Of a stretch of DNA of 64,000 bases, positions 28,521 through 37,599 are shown one piece after another. The DNA lies in contig CAYSWA010000004.1 in assembly GCA_964434535.1 (NCBI GenBank), forward strand, positions 1 to 64,000. The letters run 5' to 3'. A model generated the notes under the pieces. It worked only from the letters and a program-made list of their open reading frames with translations. It had not been told where the DNA came from and ran no database searches. How positions within the stretch are numbered: position 1 is the stretch's first letter; the number at the start of each line of letters is the position of its first letter. This DNA comes from SM23-32 sp964434535 (GTDB lineage: Bacteria > Planctomycetota > Brocadiia > SM23-32). Made by a program: the position numbers and the translations under genes.

Positions 28521-29879
28521 TCACTCGCTCGTCGGCTCCGGCGCGGGGGGCTTGTCGATCCCCGTGACGGCCGCCAGGCGCTCGTAGGTCGCTTCCACGG
28601 CCTTCTTGCCGGCCCGCAGCTCCACCAGCTCGTCCAGCTCCTGCAACAGCAGCGACTCCTGGAGGAACTCCCTGCCGATCGCCTCGCCGAAGCGCTCGAC
28701 CTTGCCGCGCAGGGCCCGGACCTCCTCGACGGCCGGGTCTTCGCCGCTCAGCTCTTCGGTCTGCCGCTCCACTTCGCCCGCCCGGGCCTCGATCTCTTGC
28801 AGGTCGGGCATGGCGCCGAAGGCGGGGCCGCCCCGGCGTATCCTGGCGACCATCTCCTCCAGCCGCTCGGCGGCGCTGGTCGTGGCGGCCGCCGTCTCGG
28901 GGGTCTCAGCCGTCTCGGCCAGCAGCGCCTCGGCCTGGTCGGCCAGCCCGGTCGCCTGCGCCGTGCCGGCCTCCTCGAAGGCCCTGGTCAGGGCGAGCAC
29001 CTCGTCCTGGAGCCGGGCCGTCTCGCTCTGGAGCTCCTCGCGCACTTCCTGCACCTTGGCCCGGGCCGCGGAGAGCTGCTGGCGGTAGGCGGCGGCGCGC
29101 CGGTCGGCCTCCTCGGCGCTCAGCTCCTCCACCTTCAGCGCGGCCGCCAGCCTTCCCTTGGCCAGGGCGATCTCGGTGAGGATGCGCTTCACGTCCTGGT
29201 GCCCCTCGCGGCGGGCGCTCAGGCGGGCCAGTTGCTTCTCCTTGTCCAGAAGGGAGAAGAAGGCCGGCTTGATCTGCTCCCACAGGTCGCCGCGGCGGGC
29301 TTGCTGGCGCTCGACCAGCTCCTGAAGCTCCGCGCGCAGTCGCTCCACGCGGGCGGCGGCGCCCCGGCGGATCTGCTCGACCAGTTCGCCCCTGGCGCGG
29401 GCCGCCTCGGCCTGGCCGGGGCCGGCGGGCAGCCAGTCCTGCACCAGGAAGAGCTCCGCCTGCTGATGGACCGGCGCACCGTCGGGCGCCCAGGGATAGG
29501 GGCGCGCCCCGACGGCGGCGGCCTGCTCCCATTCTTCGGGCGTCGGCAGCCGCTTCATGTGCCAGACGGCCATGCGCCGGGCCTCCTCACGCGTCAGCCC
29601 GGTGACGGGCTGCTGCGCCGCGGGGTCGTCCGGGGCCAGGTCCTGCCAGCGCTGCGGCAGGGGCTGGTTCGTCTGGGAGAGATAGTCCACGTACTGGCCC
29701 ACCGTTGCGGGCTGGCGGCTGATGAAGACGTCCTTGCCCTCCTGGATTTGCTGCATGCCGGCGGGGGCGGTCCGGGGCGGGCCGACCACGCGCACCGGCG
29801 CGGCCTCGGGTTCCTTCTTCTCGCAGCCCAGGGCGAGGGCGGCGAGCAGGACGGCGATGGGGATGGTCTTGCGCAGCAT
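28521..29879 (-). CDS. lipoprotein: partial FGE/sulfatase-modifying-like domain plus long coiled coil
   Basis: A signal peptide ends in a lipobox, LALGC (Cys at about residue 19), so this is a lipoprotein; start 29879 is chosen for that reason. Residues about 45-125 resemble the N-terminal half of formylglycine-generating-enzyme domains (QPATVGQYVDYL, PVTGLTREEARRMAVWHMKRLPTPEEWE, YPWAPDG). The C-terminal half with the catalytic cysteines and calcium sites is missing. From about 145 to 430 the sequence is almost purely helical and rich in Glu, Ala, Arg and Gln, which predicts a long coiled coil. An enzymatic role is unlikely; a periplasmic scaffold is possible. Confidence 0.75.
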   Translation of the reverse strand: MLRKTIPIAVLLAALALGCEKKEPEAAPVRVVGPPRTAPAGMQQIQEGKDVFISRQPATVGQYVDYLSQTNQPLPQRWQDLAPDDPAAQQPVTGLTREEARRMAVWHMKRLPTPEEWEQAAAVGARPYPWAPDGAPVHQQAELFLVQDWLPAGPGQAEAARARGELVEQIRRGAAARVERLRAELQELVERQQARRGDLWEQIKPAFFSLLDKEKQLARLSARREGHQDVKRILTEIALAKGRLAAALKVEELSAEEADRRAAAYRQQLSAARAKVQEVREELQSETARLQDEVLALTRAFEEAGTAQATGLADQAEALLAETAETPETAAATTSAAERLEEMVARIRRGGPAFGAMPDLQEIEARAGEVERQTEELSGEDPAVEEVRALRGKVERFGEAIGREFLQESLLLQELDELVELRAGKKAVEATYERLAAVTGIDKPPAPEPTSE

Positions 29880-29983
29880 CGTTTTGTCCCCCCGTTGGGT
29901 TCTCCGGCGCAGGCGCACCTCGCCCGCGCGGTTCATCATACGGAATGGCGCGGGGCGAAATCCAGGCGGGCCCCGCACGGCGC

Positions 29984-31027
29984 TCAGTCCTCGTCTTGCA
30001 GGCGGGCGCGCAGCTCGGCCAGTTCCTTTTCGAGGCGCCGAATGCGCTTGGCCGTCTCGGGCAGGCGGGCCATCTGGGCGAAGATGCGGCGCTGCTCCGC
30101 GATGGGGCGGGCCGGTGCGCCGAGCACGACCTGGCCGGCCGGCACGTCGGCCGCCACGCCGGCGCGCGCGCCGAGCACCGCGCCGTCGCCGACGGTCAGG
30201 TGGTCGGCCACGCCGACGTCCACGGCGCAGATCACGCCCCGCCCGAGCCGCACGCTACCGGCCAGCTTCGCCGCGCCCGCCATGATGCAGTCGGAGCCCA
30301 CCTGGCAGTTGTGCGCCACGTGGCAGTGGTTGTCGATCTTCGTGCCGTCGCCGATCACCGTCTCGTCGAGCATAGCGCGGTCGACCGTGGTTAGCGCCCC
30401 GATCTCCACCCGGTCCCCGATGCGCACCGTCCCGACCTGGGGCAGCTTCACGTGCCGCCCCCCGCGCTGGATGAAGCCGAACCCCTCCGCCCCGATCACC
30501 GCGCCGTAGTGGAGCACGCAGTCCGCGCCGATGGTCACCCGGTCGTGGATCGAGACGTGCGCGTGGATCAGCGTGCGGGCGCCGATCCGGCAGCGCCGGC
30601 CGACGTAGGCGAGCGGGTAGATGACCGCCCCGTCGTCGATCTCGGCCTCCTCGCCGATGACGGCATAGTCCCCGACGGCCACGTCGCTGCCCAGGCGGGC
30701 CGACGGGGCGATGGACGCCCGCTCGCTGACGCCCTCGGGGCGGGGGAACCTGTCGGCCGCGAACGCCTCCAGCACCGCCGCCATGGCCGCCTCGGCGTCC
30801 TCGCAGACGATCTGCGCCCCCGCGTAGGCGTCCACTTCGACCGGGGTGATGAGGGCGCCGGCCTCGCACCCGCCGGCCCCGGCGGCGGCCTGCTCGGTGC
30901 GGATGAAGGCCAGGTCGCGCGGGCCGGCCTCCGCCGGCGTGGCCACCTCCTCCACGCTCGCCTCGGGGTCGCCGATCAGCCTGCCGCCGGTCATCTCGGC
31001 CAACTGCTGCGCTGAGTAACGGGCCAT
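29984..31027 (-). CDS. lpxD: UDP-3-O-acylglucosamine N-acyltransferase
   Basis: LpxD adds the second acyl chain in lipid A synthesis. The 347-residue protein has the N-terminal uridine-binding domain (about 1-100), a left-handed beta-helix of hexapeptide repeats (about 105-310) with the catalytic histidine in the NHCHVAHNCQVG segment, and a C-terminal alpha-helical extension (about 315-345). Its presence implies an outer membrane with lipid A or a relative. No other lpx gene is adjacent, which is unusual since lpxD often sits with lpxA, lpxB and fabZ. Confidence 0.95.
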   Translation of the reverse strand: MARYSAQQLAEMTGGRLIGDPEASVEEVATPAEAGPRDLAFIRTEQAAAGAGGCEAGALITPVEVDAYAGAQIVCEDAEAAMAAVLEAFAADRFPRPEGVSERASIAPSARLGSDVAVGDYAVIGEEAEIDDGAVIYPLAYVGRRCRIGARTLIHAHVSIHDRVTIGADCVLHYGAVIGAEGFGFIQRGGRHVKLPQVGTVRIGDRVEIGALTTVDRAMLDETVIGDGTKIDNHCHVAHNCQVGSDCIMAGAAKLAGSVRLGRGVICAVDVGVADHLTVGDGAVLGARAGVAADVPAGQVVLGAPARPIAEQRRIFAQMARLPETAKRIRRLEKELAELRARLQDED

Positions 31028-31128
31028 GGTCTCCTCGGGCGATGGGGGAGGGCGAGCCTTGAATCGGGCCGCCGAATCCGCAGAATATGCTACTGAGGCG
31101 CGAGCCGTCAGGCAAGAGGAGGCCCACT

Positions 31129-31584
31129 GTGGCGGAGCCGCAGGACGAGCGTTACATGCGCATGGCGCTGGAGGAGGCCCGCGCGGCGGCCGGGAAGGAC
31201 GAGGTGCCGGTCGGCTGCGTGGTGGTGCGGGAAGATGAGGTGATCGGGCGGGGGCACAACCTGCGCGAGAGTGCCGCCGACCCGACCGCTCACGCCGAGA
31301 TCGTCGCCCTGCGCCGGGCCGCCGAGGCCCTCGGGCGGTGGCACCTGGACGGGGCGACGCTCTACTGCACCGTCGAGCCCTGCTGCATGTGCGCCGGGGC
31401 GCTGGTCAACGCGCGGGTGGCGCGGCTCGTCTACGGCGTGGCCGACCCGAAGAGCGGCGCCTGCGGCTCGATCTTCGACGTGCCGCGCGAGCCGCGACTG
31501 AACCACCGGCTCGAGGTGAGGGCCGGCGTGCTGGAGCAGGAGGCGCTGGCGCTGCTGCGGCGCTTCTTCGCCTCCCGACGTTGA
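31129..31584 (+). CDS. tadA: tRNA-specific adenosine deaminase
   Basis: TadA converts the wobble adenosine of tRNA-Arg(ACG) to inosine. The 151-residue protein has the zinc-deaminase motifs THAEIVAL (HAE) and VEPCCMCAGAL (PCxxC) and the KSGACGS and LNH segments of TadA rather than free-nucleotide deaminases. GTG at 31129 is preferred to the upstream ATG at 31087 because AGAGGAGG lies at 31115-31122. The gene diverges from lpxD and is followed by comEC after 32 bp. Confidence 0.93.
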   Translation: MAEPQDERYMRMALEEARAAAGKDEVPVGCVVVREDEVIGRGHNLRESAADPTAHAEIVALRRAAEALGRWHLDGATLYCTVEPCCMCAGALVNARVARLVYGVADPKSGACGSIFDVPREPRLNHRLEVRAGVLEQEALALLRRFFASRR

Positions 31585-31616
31585 GCCCTGCCCCAGCCCC
31601 CTTCAGCGGAGGAGCC

Positions 31617-34160
31617 ATGCAACAGGACGCCCCTGCGCCCGCCCGCGCGCCTCAGCCCCCGCCCCGCCACCGCCCGCTGTTGCCGGTGGTGGTCGGCTTC
31701 GCGCTCGGCATCGCGCTCGGCGCGGCGCTCTCGCCGCCCCTGTGGGCATGTTGGGCGCTGGCGGGGGCGTCGCTGGCCGGCGCGCTCTGGGCAGTGCGGC
31801 GGGGCCTGGAGCCGTGGGGGAACTGGGTGCTGGCCCTGATCCTGCTGGCGGCCTGCGGCGGGCTCTGGCACGAGGTGCGCCTTCGCCGCCCGGATGCGCG
31901 CCACCTGAGGAGCCTGCCGCTGCGGGGCGGGCAGATCTACAGGCTGCGCGGCGAGGTCGCCCGCGAGCCGCTCGTCCACGTGCGGCGGCACCCCTTCGGC
32001 GCAGGCGAGGGGGCGGGCGCGCGCTACTGGGGCATGCGGCTCGCCGTGCGTTCCATCGGCGCCGGCGGCTCGTGGCGGCCCGCCCGCGGCGGTGTGACCG
32101 TTTTCGGCGACGGCGATCCTCCGGCGCTCGGCGTCGGCGACCGCATCGAGCTGGTCGGCCGGCCCCGGCTCAACCGGCCTGCGACCAACCCGGGCGAGCG
32201 CGACCTGGCCCTGGCCTACGAGCGCGACGGCAGCTACGGGACGGTCAGGTTGACGTCCCCCGAGGCCCTGACCGTGCGGGAGCGGGCGGCCTGGCACTCC
32301 TCGCCCGGCGCGGCCGTAGGGCGGCTGCGCACGGCGATCCGCCGGCGGCTGGCGGCGGCGCTGGAGCGGCGCGAGGCGGGGCGGGAGTTCGGCCTGATCG
32401 CCGCCCTCTTGCTCGGGCAGCGGCACGCGCTGAGCGAGGAGCAGGAGGACCTGCTCAAGGAGTCCGGCACGCTGCACTTCCTGGCCATCAGCGGGCTGCA
32501 CGTCGGCCTGTTCGCGCTGTCCCTGCACTACCTGCTGGCGCTGGCCGGGCTGCCGGTGCGGCTGCGGACGGCCTGCACGGTCGCGCTGCTGTGGGGCTAC
32601 GTGCTGATGACGGGGATGCACGTCTCGGCGGTGCGGGCGGGCTGGATGCTCACGATCCTGCTGGCGGCGCCGGTGCTGGGCCGGCGGCGCGATTCGCTCT
32701 CGGCCCTGCTCGGGGCGGCGCTGGCCATCCTCGTGCTGGCGCCGGGGCAGCTCTTCGAGCCCGGTTTCCAGCTCACCTTTGTGGCCGTCTGGGCCATGAT
32801 CTGCATCTACCTGCAACTGGCCGGCGTGCTCTGGCCGTGGGAGGACTTCCTGGCGCAGGTGCGCGACCCGGCCGAGCGGAGCCTCTGGGCCGACCTGTGG
32901 CGCCTGGGGCGCAGCTACCTGGCCCTCTCCTGCGTGGTCTGGGCCGCCACGGCGCCGATCCGCGCCTACCACTTCCACAGCCTCTGCTTCCTGGCGCCGC
33001 TTCTGAACCTGGTGATGTGGCCGCTGGTGATTTTCCTGCTGTTCGGGTCCATGCTGCTGGCGCTCGTGCTGCTGGTGGCCGCCCCGCTCGCCGGGCCGCT
33101 GGTGGGGTGGGTGGTCGTGATGAGCGAGGCCATCGGCGAGCTTCTGCGGCTGGCGTCCGGGGCGCCGGGGTTCGGCGTCTACATGCCGGCCCCGCCGGCC
33201 TGGTGGGTGGCGCTCTTCTACGCGGCGCTCGGGGTCTGGATCGTGCGGGACCGGCTGCCGGCGGGGCGGAGGGTAGTTGTCGGCGCCGCCGCCGCGCTGG
33301 CCGTCGGCCTGGTCGCCGGGGCCGTGGTGGCGCGCGTGGACCGGCCGTTCCGCCTGGTGGTGGCCGACGTGGGCTCCGGCCAGGCGGCCTTCGCCTGCGC
33401 GCCCGGGGGCCAGGTGGTGCTCTTCGACGCCGGCTCGCAGCACGTCGCGGGGCGTCGGGCCGTCGCGGACGCGCTCTGGCACTACGGGATCGACTCCGTC
33501 GACGCGGCGGTCGTCTCGGACCTGAGCAGCGACCACTGCGCCTTCCTGCCCTACCTGCACCGCCGGTTCGGCATCGCAGAGCTCGCCGTGCCGGCGGCGG
33601 TCCGCCTGACGCCCCTCGCCGCACGCGTGCGGGCCTGGGCGCGCCGGCAGGAGATGCCCGTCCAGCCGCTCAAGGAGGGCCTGGAGGTGCGCGGGGGAGG
33701 GCTCCGCTGCACGGTGCTCCATCCCGACGATCGCTTCGCCGCCGATCCCCACCTCGACCTGAACGACCGCTGCCTCGTGCTGCACTGCCGTTACGGGCCG
33801 GTCAGCTTCCTGCTGCCGGGCGACGTCCAGACCGCCGCCCTGCGCCGCCTCAGCGAGGACCACGGCGACCGGCTCCGCGCCGACGTGCTGCTGATGCCCC
33901 ACCACGGCCACTGGCACGACGGGCTGGCGGAGTTCGTCGACCGCGTGCGCCCGGAGGCCGTCCTGGTCAGCGGGGGCGAAGAGGACCTGCACCCCGAGAC
34001 GGCCGAGCTGCTGCGCAGCCGGGGCCTGGACCCTTGGGTTACGGGTCGCGAAGGGGCTATCATCCTGACCGTCCGCCCCGAGGGTGCGACCCTCCGGGGG
34101 CATCACTCCGGCCGGAGCGCCACGCTCGGCGCGGGTCCCACGCGGGGAGTGCAGCCATGA
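31617..34160 (+). CDS. comEC: ComEC/Rec2 family DNA-uptake channel with altered MBL domain
   Basis: ComEC is the inner-membrane DNA channel for natural transformation. The 847-residue protein has an N-terminal DUF4131-like region, the Competence domain core (LAISGLHVGLFALS, MHVSAVRAGWML, GFQLTF, about 285-540) and a C-terminal MBL-like domain (about 580-815). In that last domain the usual HxDxDH motif reads SDLSSDH (S634-H640). The first metal-binding His and Asp are lost, although LLPGDVQ and PHHGHWHD remain. GGAGGAG precedes the ATG. The stop overlaps the ATG of the next gene. Confidence 0.9.
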   Translation: MQQDAPAPARAPQPPPRHRPLLPVVVGFALGIALGAALSPPLWACWALAGASLAGALWAVRRGLEPWGNWVLALILLAACGGLWHEVRLRRPDARHLRSLPLRGGQIYRLRGEVAREPLVHVRRHPFGAGEGAGARYWGMRLAVRSIGAGGSWRPARGGVTVFGDGDPPALGVGDRIELVGRPRLNRPATNPGERDLALAYERDGSYGTVRLTSPEALTVRERAAWHSSPGAAVGRLRTAIRRRLAAALERREAGREFGLIAALLLGQRHALSEEQEDLLKESGTLHFLAISGLHVGLFALSLHYLLALAGLPVRLRTACTVALLWGYVLMTGMHVSAVRAGWMLTILLAAPVLGRRRDSLSALLGAALAILVLAPGQLFEPGFQLTFVAVWAMICIYLQLAGVLWPWEDFLAQVRDPAERSLWADLWRLGRSYLALSCVVWAATAPIRAYHFHSLCFLAPLLNLVMWPLVIFLLFGSMLLALVLLVAAPLAGPLVGWVVVMSEAIGELLRLASGAPGFGVYMPAPPAWWVALFYAALGVWIVRDRLPAGRRVVVGAAAALAVGLVAGAVVARVDRPFRLVVADVGSGQAAFACAPGGQVVLFDAGSQHVAGRRAVADALWHYGIDSVDAAVVSDLSSDHCAFLPYLHRRFGIAELAVPAAVRLTPLAARVRAWARRQEMPVQPLKEGLEVRGGGLRCTVLHPDDRFAADPHLDLNDRCLVLHCRYGPVSFLLPGDVQTAALRRLSEDHGDRLRADVLLMPHHGHWHDGLAEFVDRVRPEAVLVSGGEEDLHPETAELLRSRGLDPWVTGREGAIILTVRPEGATLRGHHSGRSATLGAGPTRGVQP

Positions 34161-36118
34161 GGCGGCCGGAGCGCCACGCGATCCTGACCGACCGGCGCCT
34201 GCTGGCCGCTGTGGCCTTCGCGGCGGCGTTTCTCGCCTTCCCGGGCCCGTTGGCCGCCTACGACGTCTGGTGGCACCTGCGCGCCGGCCGGCTGATCGTG
34301 GCCACGGGCAGCGTGCCGCAGGCCGATCCCTTCTCCTTCACCGCCTACGGGCGGCCCTGGACGTACCACTCGTGGCTGGCGGGCCTGGTCCTGACCGGCG
34401 CCCACGCGCTGGGCGGCGCGGCGGGGCTGATCGTGCTGCGCGCGCTGCTGATCGCGGCGGCGCTGTTCGGCGCGTGGCGGCTGGCGCGCGGGCGGGGGGT
34501 CGGCGTCGGGCCGGCGCTGGTGCTGGTGCTCGCCGCCTGCCTCCAGCTCAAGACGCGCGCGCTGGCGCGCCCCTATCTCTTCTCGTTCGTGCTCTTTGTC
34601 GTCTTCGCCGCCGTCCTCCAGGCGGCCTTCGCCCGGCCGGTGAGCTGGGTGGCGGCGTCCCTCCGGCTGGGGCGGCGCAGGGGCGAGGGCCTGCACTTGC
34701 CCTGGGAGGGCGCCGAGGCGCTCCCGTGGCTGGCGGTCGAGGACGCCTACCTGTGGGGAGTGGGCGGGCGGCTGCTGGCGCTTCCGCTGCTCACGGTGCT
34801 CTGGGCCAACCTGCACGCCGGCTTCATCAGCGGCCTGCTGGTGATCGGGGCGTACGGGGCGGGGGAGGCGGCGCGGCTCTGCGCGGTGGGGGGGCCGGCG
34901 GCCTCTCCGCGCGCCCTGCTGAAGGGCAGGGAAGGGGCGCGGCTGCGGGCCATGCTCGTCGCGGGCGTGCTGTGCCTGGCCGGTTCGGTCGTCACGCCGG
35001 CCGGCCCCGGCACGCTGCTCTACCCCTTCCGGCTGCTGCGGGAGGTGACGCTGGTCAGGCGCGTGCAGGAGTGGCAGCCGATGCCGCTTTCGGCCGAGCT
35101 CGGCGTCTTCTGGGCAATGCTCGTCTTCGGGGCGCTGGTGATATTGCGGTCGGCCTGGCTCTGCGCGCGGGGCGGGCGGCTGCGCGAGCAGGCGGGGCAG
35201 GTGGTGACCGACGCCCTGCTGATGGGCGGCTTCGCGGTGCTCGCCCTCCAGGCGGTGCGCCACATGGCGTGGCTGCTGCTGCTTGCGCCGTCGGTGCTCG
35301 GCTGGCACCTGCAAGTCCACCGCCGGCTGGACGCGGAGGAGGTGACGAGCGAGCCGTCGGCCCGGCCCGTCTACGCCGTCGCCGTCTACGTGCTCGCCTT
35401 CGCGGTCGGGCTCTGGCCCTACCTGACCGGCGGGCCGCCGGCGCTGGTGGTGATGGAAGACCGGTTCCCCGAGGGCGCGTGCGAGTTCATCGAGCGGGAG
35501 GGGCTGGAGGGCCGGCTCTACAACTCCTACGAGTGGGGCGGCTACCTGATCTGGCGGGGGCTGCCGGTCTTCGTCGACGGCCGCTGCCTGGTCTACGGCG
35601 ATGAGATCATCGGGCAGGCCATCGCCGTGGAGGACGGCGAGGAGGGCTGGCGGGAGGTGCTGGCGCGATGGGACGTGCGGATGCTGGTGCTGCGCTACCG
35701 AAAGGGCGACGTCACGCACCTGTTCGCGGAAGGCCGCTGGCGGCCCGTCTACTGGGACGACGCGGCGCTGGTCGCGCTGCGCGAGGACGTGCTGGCCGCC
35801 CGGGCCGACCTGCCCGAGCTCGGCGCCTCGAACCCCGTCTACCGCGACGAGCTCTGGGAGCGTTCTTCGCCGTCGGACGTGCTGCGCGAGCTGGAGGTGG
35901 TGCTGACGAGGGACCCGACCTGCTGGACGGCGCTGGCGATGCGGGCGAGGGCGCTGGCGCGCCTGGCGGCGCAGGAGCCGCAGCGCCGCGAGGAGCTGCT
36001 GGGCCGGGCGGCGGGGGCCGCCCGCGAGGCCGTGCGCATCCAGCCCGACCATCCCGAGCCGCAGCAGGCGCTAAAGGAGGTCACGGCCGGAGGGCCGCCC
36101 GGACCTCGCCGGCCATGA
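34157..36118 (+). CDS. multi-pass membrane protein, GT-C glycosyltransferase-like
   Basis: The 653-residue protein has about ten hydrophobic helices in its first 440 residues, then a soluble domain. The first loop holds DVWWHLRAGRLI ... DPFSFTAYGRPW, a pattern seen in membrane proteins of the GT-C/PMT-like type with an acidic residue in the first extracytoplasmic loop. The segment NSYEWGGYLIWRG ... VFVDGRC at about 455-480 is also typical of that group. The C-terminal 100 residues look like TPR helices. It starts with an ATGA overlap on comEC, and its last 38 bases overlap convergent folC. Donor and acceptor are unknown. Confidence 0.65.
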   Translation: MRRPERHAILTDRRLLAAVAFAAAFLAFPGPLAAYDVWWHLRAGRLIVATGSVPQADPFSFTAYGRPWTYHSWLAGLVLTGAHALGGAAGLIVLRALLIAAALFGAWRLARGRGVGVGPALVLVLAACLQLKTRALARPYLFSFVLFVVFAAVLQAAFARPVSWVAASLRLGRRRGEGLHLPWEGAEALPWLAVEDAYLWGVGGRLLALPLLTVLWANLHAGFISGLLVIGAYGAGEAARLCAVGGPAASPRALLKGREGARLRAMLVAGVLCLAGSVVTPAGPGTLLYPFRLLREVTLVRRVQEWQPMPLSAELGVFWAMLVFGALVILRSAWLCARGGRLREQAGQVVTDALLMGGFAVLALQAVRHMAWLLLLAPSVLGWHLQVHRRLDAEEVTSEPSARPVYAVAVYVLAFAVGLWPYLTGGPPALVVMEDRFPEGACEFIEREGLEGRLYNSYEWGGYLIWRGLPVFVDGRCLVYGDEIIGQAIAVEDGEEGWREVLARWDVRMLVLRYRKGDVTHLFAEGRWRPVYWDDAALVALREDVLAARADLPELGASNPVYRDELWERSSPSDVLRELEVVLTRDPTCWTALAMRARALARLAAQEPQRREELLGRAAGAAREAVRIQPDHPEPQQALKEVTAGGPPGPRRP

Positions 36119-37478
36119 AGAATGAGCCGGTCGCGCAGACGATCTCGTCCGGGGCGGCTTCGGCCAGCGCCTCCTGGACGGCCTCGGCCGGGTCGTCGAC
36201 CGCCGGCACCGGCGCGGGCCAGCCGAGCTCCTCCGCGCGCCGGGCCAGCTCCCCGGCCGGCAGGGCGCGCGGCAGGTGCGCCTGGCTGGCCGTGAGGGAG
36301 GCGCACCGCCCCCGCAGCGCCCCGAGCATGGCCGCCACGTTCTTGTCCGCGCTGCACCCGAAGACCACGTGCAGCGCCCGCCCGGGCAGGTGCAGCTCCA
36401 GCGCGTCCAGCAGGGCGCGGACCGACTCGACCGTGTGCGCCACGTCCAGGACGAAGGTCGGGTCGCGCCGGAGCACCTCGATGCGCGCCGGCATGGTGAA
36501 GCCGGCGAGCGAAGCGGCCACCCGCGCCGGGTCCCGCTCCAGGCCCGCGTGGACGGCGGCCATCTCGACGGCGCCGAGGGCGGCGGCCAGGTTGTCGAGC
36601 TGGTGGGCGCCGATCAGCGGCGTGGTCAGGCCGTCGTAGCTCTGCCCCGGCGTGCGCAGGGCGAAACGCCAGCCGACCGGGCCGTCGCTGCCGGGCGGGG
36701 CGCAGAGCGGCTCGCGCCGGCTGACGGCCACCTCGCCCCCTACCTCATAGCAGGGGCAGCCGCGCTGCCGGGCCGCCCGCCGCAGCACCTCCAGCGCCTC
36801 CGGGTAGGGCTGCCGGCCGATCACCAGCGGCACGCCGTCCTTGATGATGCCGGCCTTCTCGCCGGCGATGGCGGCCGGGCTCTCGCCGAGCTTGTCGGTA
36901 TGGTCCAGGGCGATCGCCGTCACCACGCAGACGGCGGGGCAGACGACGTTGGTCGAGTCGAGCCGCCCGCCGAGTCCGACCTCGACGGCGGCCCAGTCGA
37001 CCCCGCGGCGTGCGAAGTGCTCGAAGGCGAGCGCCGTCATCATCTCGAAGTAGGTCGGCGCCTTGTGCTCGCCGGCGCCGCCGGCGCGGCGGCGCTCCGC
37101 GACGTAGGGCTGCATGCGGCGCACGATGCGCAGGAACTCCTCCTCGCCGATCGGCTCGCCGTCCACGCAGGCCCGCTCGCGGGCCGTGACCAGGTGGGGC
37201 GAGGTGAGCAGCCCGGCGCGCTGGCCGGTGGCGCTGAGCGCGTGGGCGACGGCGCCGGCCGTGCTGCCCTTGCCCTTGGTGCCGGCCACGTGGATGATGC
37301 GGCAGCGACGGTGCGGGTCGCCGAGCTCGGCCAGGAGCCGCTCCATGCGGCTCAGCTTGAACCAGCGGGTGTTGTAGCTCCAGGTGCGGGTGCGCTCGTA
37401 GTTGAGGGCGCTCTCCAGGAAGGCGAGCGCCTCCTCGTAGCTGCTGAGCGGCCGTGACGGTGCCTGGAAGCGATCCAT
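36081..37478 (-). CDS. folC: folylpolyglutamate synthase/dihydrofolate synthase
   Basis: FolC adds glutamate to dihydropteroate and folates. The 465-residue protein has the P-loop VAGTKGKGST (about residues 64-73), the Mur-ligase family LLTSPHLV, the catalytic EVGLGGRLDSTN and the C-terminal domain with FVLDVAHT. Length is slightly above the usual 420-440, through an insert rich in Arg and Gly before KAPTYFEM. The ATG lies about 120 bp from the divergent aldolase gene. Confidence 0.94.
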   Translation of the reverse strand: MDRFQAPSRPLSSYEEALAFLESALNYERTRTWSYNTRWFKLSRMERLLAELGDPHRRCRIIHVAGTKGKGSTAGAVAHALSATGQRAGLLTSPHLVTARERACVDGEPIGEEEFLRIVRRMQPYVAERRRAGGAGEHKAPTYFEMMTALAFEHFARRGVDWAAVEVGLGGRLDSTNVVCPAVCVVTAIALDHTDKLGESPAAIAGEKAGIIKDGVPLVIGRQPYPEALEVLRRAARQRGCPCYEVGGEVAVSRREPLCAPPGSDGPVGWRFALRTPGQSYDGLTTPLIGAHQLDNLAAALGAVEMAAVHAGLERDPARVAASLAGFTMPARIEVLRRDPTFVLDVAHTVESVRALLDALELHLPGRALHVVFGCSADKNVAAMLGALRGRCASLTASQAHLPRALPAGELARRAEELGWPAPVPAVDDPAEAVQEALAEAAPDEIVCATGSFFMAGEVRAALRP

Positions 37479-37492
37479 GGGGACTCCGGCGA

Positions 37493-37521
37493 TTGATCGT
37501 CGCGGCAGGCGGCGGTAGACT
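37493..37521 (+). promoter_or_regulatory. promoter of the class II aldolase gene
   Basis: TTGATC (37493-37498), 17 bp, TAGACT (37516-37521), 79 bp before the GTG start. Confidence 0.45.
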
Positions 37522-37599
37522 CCGGTCCGGCCGGCGGGGGCGAGCGGCTAATGTCCCACGGGGCCGGCCGCAAGTCAAGCGATGGAAGGAGGGCCGGCC

